20,674 nt of DNA from JANNWF01 sp041675805 (GTDB lineage: Bacteria > Pseudomonadota > Gammaproteobacteria > Xanthomonadales > Xanthomonadaceae), in contig JBAYTD010000038.1 in the NCBI GenBank assembly GCA_041675805.1, positions 1 through 20,674 on the forward strand, read 5' to 3'. The notes beneath the pieces were generated by a model. The model was given only the letters and a program-made list of their open reading frames with translations, was not told the DNA's origin and did no database searches. A program made the position numbers and the translations under genes. Shown here one piece after another: positions 16,139 to 20,674 of this stretch (positions are counted from its first letter, which is position 1; each line of letters starts with the position of its first letter).

Positions 16139-16711
16139 TCAGGGCGCGGGGTGATCGCCGGCCGGGGGGGGCGCGTGGGCAGCGCCGGGCAGGGCCGGTG
16201 GAAAGGGAAGGGCGGATACCGGATCGAGCAGGCCGCGCGCCGCCAGCCATTGGCGGGCGTCCTCGGCATCGCGCTCGAACCAGTCGCGGGTGGCACCGAG
16301 ACGGAAGCTGTAGCCCCAGGCGTCCATGTCGGCCATCAGCCGCTCGCTGCCTACGCCGGGCAACTGGTCGGCGAGCACGATCTGCAGGTAGCAGGCGGCG
16401 TCCTCCTCCAGCGTGCAGTCGGTGGCATCGGTATGCACGCTGGCGCGGCGCTCCGCCGGCAGCACGATCAGATGACAGGCTTCGTGCAGCAGGGAGTGGA
16501 TCGGCGTGTCGGCGCGGGCGAACACGCGGCTGGCGATGATGCCGGCCTCGCAGTCGCCCCAGTAGCTGCCGGGGATGGGCTCCTCGCGGGCGATCTCGAC
16601 CAGGCTCAGATCGTAGCGGGACAGCAGTTCCGCGACGGCGTCGAAACCGACCTGCGCCAGCCGCAGGACGTGTTCGGCACCCGCCGGCACGCCGGGTTCA
16701 GGGACGCTCAC
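16139..16711 (-). CDS. Conserved hypothetical protein with HExxH motif, putative metallopeptidase
   Basis: A 190-residue cytoplasmic protein (no signal peptide) that I cannot assign to a characterised family. It has a gluzincin-like motif HEACH at 76-80 within PIHSLLHEACHLIVLP, followed 22 residues later by LEEDAACYLQ, whose glutamates (102-103) could be the third zinc ligand. The C-terminal part (DMDAWGYSFRLGATRDWFER) looks conserved in style. It differs from EpmC/YfcM, which also has an HExxH. The tail is Pro/Ala-rich and probably disordered. The start is uncertain: GTG at 16711, overlapping minE by 14 bases, is preferred; GTG at 16690 and ATG at 16762 (deep inside minE) are alternatives. 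None has a good ribosome-binding site, so translation may be coupled to minE. Confidence 0.7.
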   Translation of the reverse strand: MSVPEPGVPAGAEHVLRLAQVGFDAVAELLSRYDLSLVEIAREEPIPGSYWGDCEAGIIASRVFARADTPIHSLLHEACHLIVLPAERRASVHTDATDCTLEEDAACYLQIVLADQLPGVGSERLMADMDAWGYSFRLGATRDWFERDAEDARQWLAARGLLDPVSALPFPPALPGAAHAPPPAGDHPAP

Positions 16712-16961
16712 CGGCGGTTTCGGGCAGGGAGACGGTGATGTCGAGCACATCCTGGTCGCCATCCTTGTGGATTTCGACGTTGACCGCTTCCGGGCTGAAG
16801 CCGGGCACGTGCTTGTGCAGCACGGCGAGGATGTCGCGGCGCAGGTCGGGCAGGTAGTCGTGGCCGTCGCGCATGCGCTCGGTGGCGATCAGCACCTGCA
16901 GGCGCTTCTTGGCCTGGGCGGCGCTGTTCTGTCGGGGCTTGAGGAAATCGAAGATGCCCAT
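16698..16961 (-). CDS. minE: Cell division topological specificity factor MinE
   Basis: An 87-residue protein, the normal MinE length. The N-terminal membrane-targeting and anti-MinCD part (MGIFDFLKPRQNSAAQAKKR, then LQVLIATER) and the C-terminal topological domain (DYLPDLRRDILAVLHKHVPG, then VNVEIHKDGDQDVLDITVSL) are both clear. MinE stimulates MinD ATPase and drives pole-to-pole oscillation, so MinC blocks FtsZ everywhere except mid-cell. The ATG lies 3 bases after the minD stop. The 3' end overlaps the HEACH gene. Confidence 0.97.
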   Translation of the reverse strand: MGIFDFLKPRQNSAAQAKKRLQVLIATERMRDGHDYLPDLRRDILAVLHKHVPGFSPEAVNVEIHKDGDQDVLDITVSLPETAGERP

Positions 16962-16964
16962 CGG

Positions 16965-17774
16965 TCACCCTCCGAACAGCTTGGACAGGAAGCCCTTGCG
17001 CTCGACCGTGGTGAAGCGCATCGGCCGTGTCTCGCCGAGCAGTCGGGCGACCGCGTCCTCGTAGGCCTGGCCGGCCGGGGAGGCGGCGTCCAGCACTACC
17101 GGCTCGCCCTTGTTGGAGGCGTTGAGCACGTCGGGCGATTCCGGGATCACGCCGATGGTCTTCAGGCCGAGCACTTCCTCGACATCGCTGATCGACAGCA
17201 TTTCGCCGGCTTCCACGCGGCTCGGGCTGTAGCGCGTCAGCAACAGGTATTCCTCGACCCGCTGGCCCTGCTCGGCGCGCCGCGTCTTCGAGGACAGCAG
17301 GCCGAGGATGCGGTCGGAGTCGCGCACCGAGGACACCTCCGGGTTGACCACGACGATGGCGCGGTCGGCGAAATACATGGCCAGGAAGGCACCGCGTTCG
17401 ATGCCGGCGGGGGAGTCGCAGAGAATGTAGTCGAAGCCGTCCTCGACCAGTTGGTTGAGCACTTTCTCCACGCCTTCCTTGGTCAGCGCGTCCTTGTCGC
17501 GGGTTTGCGAGGCGGCCAGGATGTGCAGGTTGTCCAGCCGCTTGTCGCGGATCAGCGCCTGCTTGAGGCTGGCGTCGCCCTGGATCACGTTGACGAAGTC
17601 GAACACCACGCGGCGCTCGCAGCCCATGATCAGGTCGAGATTGCGCAGGCCGACATCGAAATCGATCACGGCGACGCGCTTGCCGCGTCGCGCCAGGCCG
17701 CAGGCGAGGCTGGCGCTGGTGGTGGTTTTACCGACTCCGCCCTTGCCGGAGGTGACGACGATGATCTCAGCCAA
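16965..17774 (-). CDS. minD: Septum site-determining ATPase MinD
   Basis: A 269-residue ParA/MinD-type ATPase. It has the deviant Walker A GKGGVGKTT with Lys11 and Lys16 at the same positions as in E. coli. Further motifs are VIDFDVGLRNLD (switch I), DYILCDSPAGIE (Walker B region) and a C-terminal amphipathic membrane-targeting helix, VERKGFLSKLFGG. ATP-bound MinD dimerises on the inner membrane and recruits MinC and MinE. The start is a TTG at 17774 giving LAEIIVVTSG, aligned with other MinD N-termini, with GGAG 9 bases upstream. A GTG at 17819 would add 15 atypical residues and is not favoured. minE follows after 3 bases. Confidence 0.97.
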   Translation of the reverse strand: MAEIIVVTSGKGGVGKTTTSASLACGLARRGKRVAVIDFDVGLRNLDLIMGCERRVVFDFVNVIQGDASLKQALIRDKRLDNLHILAASQTRDKDALTKEGVEKVLNQLVEDGFDYILCDSPAGIERGAFLAMYFADRAIVVVNPEVSSVRDSDRILGLLSSKTRRAEQGQRVEEYLLLTRYSPSRVEAGEMLSISDVEEVLGLKTIGVIPESPDVLNASNKGEPVVLDAASPAGQAYEDAVARLLGETRPMRFTTVERKGFLSKLFGG

Positions 17775-17810
17775 GTGAAGGTTCTCCGATCGGGTTTTTT
17801 CGTGCGCCGG

Positions 17811-17827
17811 GGCGATCACGGATCGCC
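17811..17827 (-). other. Stem-loop in the minC-minD gap
   Basis: GGCGATC and GATCGCC form a perfect 7-bp stem around three bases, 13 bases past the minC stop on the minus strand. No T-run follows in the direction of minCD transcription. It might adjust the minC:minD ratio or be fortuitous. Confidence 0.3.
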
Positions 17828-17840
17828 GACGCGATGACGG

Positions 17841-18593
17841 TCACAGTTCTTCGATGTGTAGCTTGCCTGCTTCCAGGCGGATCTGCACGGGGCGGCCGCG
17901 CAGCTCGGCGGGCAGTTCTTCCATCACCCGGTACTGGCCGGCGATGGCGACCAGTTCGGCGTGGAACTCGCGGCAGAAGATGCGCGCCTCATCGTTGCCC
18001 TGCGCGCCGGCCAGGGCACGTCCGCGCAGGGCACCGTAGATGTGGATGCTGCCATCGGCGATCACCTCGGCCCCGGCGCCGACCGTGTTGCACAGCGTCA
18101 GATCGCGGCCGGCGGCGTAGACCTGCTGGCCGGAGCGCACCGGTTGCAGGTGCAGCATGCTGCTTGCGCTCGCTGTTGGCGGTGCGGCGGTCGGCGGGGC
18201 GGGTTCGGGCGGCGTCTGTGCCGCGGCCGGCGGCGTCGGGGCGGCGCTTTCGTACTGGACGCGGAACTTGGCCAGTACCGGCAGACCCAGCGCTTCGGCC
18301 AGACGGTCCATTTCGCTGGCACCGAAGGCCAGTCCGACCGGCAGCACGCCGGCCTCGCGCAGCGCCGTCAGCAGGCTTTCCGCCTCGGCCTTGTCCGGGC
18401 AGCGGCTGAGCGAGCCGAAGTCGATGATCACGGCAGCGCGACCGAACAGCTTGGGCGCGCGCTGCACGCGCTGGGCCATTTCGGCGGCAAGGCGGGCGAC
18501 ATCGAACTGCCGCACCCGCAGGTTGGCGATGCCGACCTGGCCGAATTTCAGTTCACCCGCCTGTTCCAGGTCGCCAAGACTTGCTTCTTTCAC
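17841..18593 (-). CDS. minC: Septum site-determining protein MinC
   Basis: A 250-residue FtsZ-assembly inhibitor. The N-terminal domain (about 14-112; GELKFGQVGIANLRVRQFDV, AAVIIDFGSL) antagonises FtsZ. A long Pro/Ala/Thr linker (about 115-146) follows. The C-terminal beta-helix (about 148-235; VRSGQQVYAAGRDLTL, GSIHIYGALRGRALAGAQGN, FHAELVAIAGQYRVME) dimerises and binds MinD. The start is a GTG at 18593, 6 bases after the acetyltransferase stop; it gives a normal-length N-domain although the Shine-Dalgarno sequence is weak, so coupling to the upstream gene is likely. The linker is longer and more proline-rich than in E. coli. Confidence 0.95.
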   Translation of the reverse strand: MKEASLGDLEQAGELKFGQVGIANLRVRQFDVARLAAEMAQRVQRAPKLFGRAAVIIDFGSLSRCPDKAEAESLLTALREAGVLPVGLAFGASEMDRLAEALGLPVLAKFRVQYESAAPTPPAAAQTPPEPAPPTAAPPTASASSMLHLQPVRSGQQVYAAGRDLTLCNTVGAGAEVIADGSIHIYGALRGRALAGAQGNDEARIFCREFHAELVAIAGQYRVMEELPAELRGRPVQIRLEAGKLHIEEL

Positions 18594-18599
18594 TGACGA

Positions 18600-19202
18600 T
18601 CAGGTCCCGGTGGCGAGGCAGGGTTCGACCATCTGCGCCAGTCGCGGGGCCAGCCAGTCGACATCGGGCAGGCCGCCTGCCTGCAGATAGGTGTCGCGCA
18701 CGAACGGATAGCTGCACAAGTCCTTGGACAGCAGCGACACGCGCCGACCGACGCCGGCCATGACCTGCTGGCCGACCTCGTGGAAACCGTAGGTGCCGTG
18801 GAACAGCACGGCGACATCGTTGCGCGGCTCCAGGAACACCTCGCAGGCCAGTTGCGGCACGCGGACCTCGGCGAAACTGGTCACGTCGGCGTAGAAGATG
18901 CGGCCGAGGCCAACGCCGCGCCGGCTGCTGGCGACGACGATGCGATCAATGTAAAGGAAGCTCGGGTAGCGCTCGCGGAACCAGAGGAAATTGGGACTGG
19001 TATGCTCGGCGTCGGCCGTGTAGGCGATCAGGAAGCCGGCGAGCAGGCCATCGACCTCGGCGACGCGGAAGTACGCGGCGTGGTCGAAATGGCGTCGCAA
19101 CATCGCCGCATCCATCGGCAGGATGCCATCGCCGCCGGCGTTGTTGAGCGCCTGGACCGCATCGAGTTCCTGTTCGCGCACATCGCGCAGGATGATCGCC
19201 AT
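18600..19202 (-). CDS. GNAT family N-acetyltransferase (COG3818 type)
   Basis: A 200-residue predicted acetyltransferase using acetyl-CoA. It begins MAIILRDVREQELDAVQALN. GNAT motif A is visible in FLYIDRIVVASSRRGVGLGR, where the RRGVGLGR loop binds the CoA pyrophosphate. Motif B follows with CEVFLEPRNDVAVLFHGTYGF. The substrate is unknown. This family is often found just upstream of minC in xanthomonads, but I know of no demonstrated role in division. The ATG at 19202 has AAGGAGG 8 bases upstream, the best ribosome-binding site of the minus-strand run, as expected for its first gene. Confidence 0.88.
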   Translation of the reverse strand: MAIILRDVREQELDAVQALNNAGGDGILPMDAAMLRRHFDHAAYFRVAEVDGLLAGFLIAYTADAEHTSPNFLWFRERYPSFLYIDRIVVASSRRGVGLGRIFYADVTSFAEVRVPQLACEVFLEPRNDVAVLFHGTYGFHEVGQQVMAGVGRRVSLLSKDLCSYPFVRDTYLQAGGLPDVDWLAPRLAQMVEPCLATGT

Positions 19203-19307
19203 TCCCCAAGCCTCCTTCTCGGAAAAGCGCTGTGACGCCTCTGGGACCGCTCTGCTACGGGCTCCGGCCGGGCGGACGCCGGTCCGGGATCGGCGGTTTG
19301 AATACCG

Positions 19308-19316
19308 ATTATGCCA
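19308..19316 (-). promoter_or_regulatory. Candidate extended -10 promoter for the GNAT-min operon
   Basis: On the minus strand TGGCATAAT fits an extended -10 element (TGn followed by a 5/6 match to TATAAT), about 105 bases before the GNAT start. No convincing -35 is seen. It lies in the divergent gap upstream of the first gene of the run, where a promoter is needed. Confidence 0.35.
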
Positions 19317-19466
19317 CGAACACCCTGCCGCCTATCCTCAGCATTTCGTTAAAACCGCACCGGACGGACCACCGGGACGGGCCTCGCGGCGGCCGCCGAC
19401 GCCATCCCCACCGCGCCATGCGCTGCCGTATCCTTGGGCGCACCGTTCCGCTTGGTCGAAGGCACC

Positions 19467-20674
19467 GTGACCACCACGCAATCGGACATCCTCATCGTCG
19501 GTGGCGGCCTGGCCGGCATCGTCACCGCGCTGGAAGCCCTGCGCGCCGGCCAGCGCGTGACCCTGGTGGACCGCGACACGCCCGAGCGCTTCGGTGGGTT
19601 GGCGCTGTGGGCGTTCGGCGGCATGGCCCTGGTCGGTACGCCGTTGCAGGCGCGGCGCGGCATCCGTGATACGCCGGACATCGCGCTGGCCGACTGGCTG
19701 CGCTTCGGCGAACTGGATCCTCAGGACACTTGGCCGCTGCGCTGGGCGCAGCATTACGTCGAACGCTCGTGCGCCGAGGTGCACGACTGGCTGATCGGCG
19801 AGGGCATCAAGTTCATGCCGGCGGTGAACTGGGTCGAACGCGGGCGCTTCGGCGAAGGCAACAGCCTGCCGCGCTACCACATCGTCTGGGGCACCTCGCG
19901 TGAACTCACGCGCCGCCTGATCGCGGCGATGCAGGCAGCCGACAGAGGTGGCCGCTTGACCGTGCTGCATCGTCATCGCGTGATCGGACTGGAACACGCC
20001 GGCGGCCGGCTTGCCGGTGCGCTGGCCGTGGACGAGGCCAGCGGTGCCGAGGTCCGCTTGCAAGCGCCGGTCGTGGTGCTGGCGATGGGTGGCATCAACG
20101 GCAGCCACGCGCAGGTGCGCGCGAACTGGCCGAAGGATCGCCCGATGCCGGCGACGATGCTCAATGGCGCGCATCCGTTCGCCGACGGCGCGCTGCATCA
20201 TCACGCTGCCGACCGCCTCGGCGCGCGCATCACCCATGCCGGGGAAATGTGGAACTACGCCGCCGGTTTCGCGCATCCGTTCCCGCATTTCGATGGGCAC
20301 GGGTTGTCGATGATTCCGTGCAAATCGGCGCTGTGGCTGGACCATCGCGGCCAGCGCATCGGCCCGGAGCCGCTGGTCACCGGCTTCGATACGAACTGGC
20401 TCTGCCAGCGCGTGGCCGAGCAGGAAAAACCCTGGACCTGGCAGTTGATGAACTGGCGCATCGCCGCCAGAGAATTCGCGATTTCCGGGGCCGAACACAA
20501 CCCGCGCATCCGCGACAAACAGTTGCTGCGTTTCCTTGCCGACACCCTGTTCGGCAACCACTGCCTGGTGCGGCAGATGCGCGACGACAGCCCGGATTTC
20601 CTTGTCGCCGACACGCTCGCCGGGTTGGCGGAAAAGATGAACGCGCTGACCGCTTCGCACGATGTCGATCCGGC
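19467..20674 (+). CDS. FAD-dependent dehydrogenase (FAD_binding_2 family), 3' end missing
   Basis: The first 402 codons are present; the gene runs off the right edge. The N-terminal Rossmann fold binds FAD: DILIVGGGLAGIVTALEALR with the glycine motif at 12-17 and the acidic end of strand 2 at Asp35. It resembles the FAD-binding dehydrogenase group near 3-ketosteroid dehydrogenases and fumarate reductase flavoproteins. Typical stretches are GGLALWAFGGMALV (about 44-57), EGNSLPRYHIVWGTSREL and APVVVLAMGGINGSH. Family members are usually about 550 residues, so roughly 150 are missing. The start is a GTG at 19467 with a GAAGG 4 bases upstream. The substrate cannot be named. It is divergent from the GNAT gene. 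Confidence 0.85.
   Translation, partial: MTTTQSDILIVGGGLAGIVTALEALRAGQRVTLVDRDTPERFGGLALWAFGGMALVGTPLQARRGIRDTPDIALADWLRFGELDPQDTWPLRWAQHYVERSCAEVHDWLIGEGIKFMPAVNWVERGRFGEGNSLPRYHIVWGTSRELTRRLIAAMQAADRGGRLTVLHRHRVIGLEHAGGRLAGALAVDEASGAEVRLQAPVVVLAMGGINGSHAQVRANWPKDRPMPATMLNGAHPFADGALHHHAADRLGARITHAGEMWNYAAGFAHPFPHFDGHGLSMIPCKSALWLDHRGQRIGPEPLVTGFDTNWLCQRVAEQEKPWTWQLMNWRIAAREFAISGAEHNPRIRDKQLLRFLADTLFGNHCLVRQMRDDSPDFLVADTLAGLAEKMNALTASHDVDP

Noticed and set aside
14135..16738. An 867-codon open frame on the plus strand
   Set aside because: It is antisense to the M2 peptidase and HEACH genes, both of which have motifs, signal or start evidence; the plus-strand translation is a composition artefact.
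16712..16762. ATG at 16762 as start of the HEACH protein
   Set aside because: It would add 17 low-complexity residues read from inside minE in another frame; a start near the minE stop is more plausible, though not proven.
19338..20660. A 440-codon minus-strand frame at the right edge
   Set aside because: It mirrors the FAD dehydrogenase gene, whose plus-strand reading has the FAD motif and family-specific stretches.

Overview
The window reads as ordinary chromosomal DNA from a GC-rich gammaproteobacterium, most likely of the Xanthomonadales/Lysobacterales. The reasons are the order rpoE-rseA-rseB-mucD-lepA-lepB-(DUF4845)-rnc-era-recO, minC-minD-minE preceded by a GNAT gene, an M2 (ACE-like) dipeptidase lipoprotein of the kind known from Xanthomonas, many GTG/TTG starts and a very strong G/C third-position bias. 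The genus cannot be fixed from the sequence. I see no phage, plasmid, insertion sequence, CRISPR array, tRNA or rRNA.

Positions 1-8977 (+) hold a conserved housekeeping block. It opens with the 3' end of the sigma-E gene, its anti-sigma factor RseA, the periplasmic regulator RseB and the periplasmic protease MucD. A candidate sigma-E promoter lies between rseB and mucD. Then come translation factor LepA/EF4, signal peptidase I, a small DUF4845 membrane protein, RNase III, the Era GTPase and RecO. The last three genes overlap or nearly touch. E. coli has the same core order but with rseC in place of mucD, and pdxJ after recO; pdxJ is absent here.

Positions 8978-12428 are less standard. A stand-alone receiver-Hpt phosphorelay protein (-) is divergent, across 32 bp, from a two-gene operon (+). 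The first gene is a large AsmA/YdbH-like periplasmic protein. The second is a lipoprotein that seems to combine a YnbE-like N-terminus with a YdbL (DUF1318) domain. By analogy with E. coli ydbH-ynbE-ydbL, this pair is a candidate inter-membrane lipid-transport bridge in a fused two-gene form.

Positions 12429-12974 are a non-coding gap between convergent genes, with a terminator-like hairpin, a lower-GC stretch with no recognised gene, and three palindromic repeats, two of them near-identical.

Positions 12975-19202 (-) form a co-directional run, in transcription order: COG3818-type GNAT acetyltransferase, minC, minD, minE, a small HEACH-motif putative metallopeptidase overlapping minE, an M2 peptidyl-dipeptidase lipoprotein, and an orphan PotF-like polyamine-binding lipoprotein. 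MinCDE place the division septum. The link between the division genes and the peptidase/polyamine genes is by position only. From 19467 (+) to the window edge runs a truncated FAD-dependent dehydrogenase gene.

The best candidates for something under-described are the YdbH-like/YnbE-YdbL fusion pair and the HEACH protein; both are inferences from sequence.
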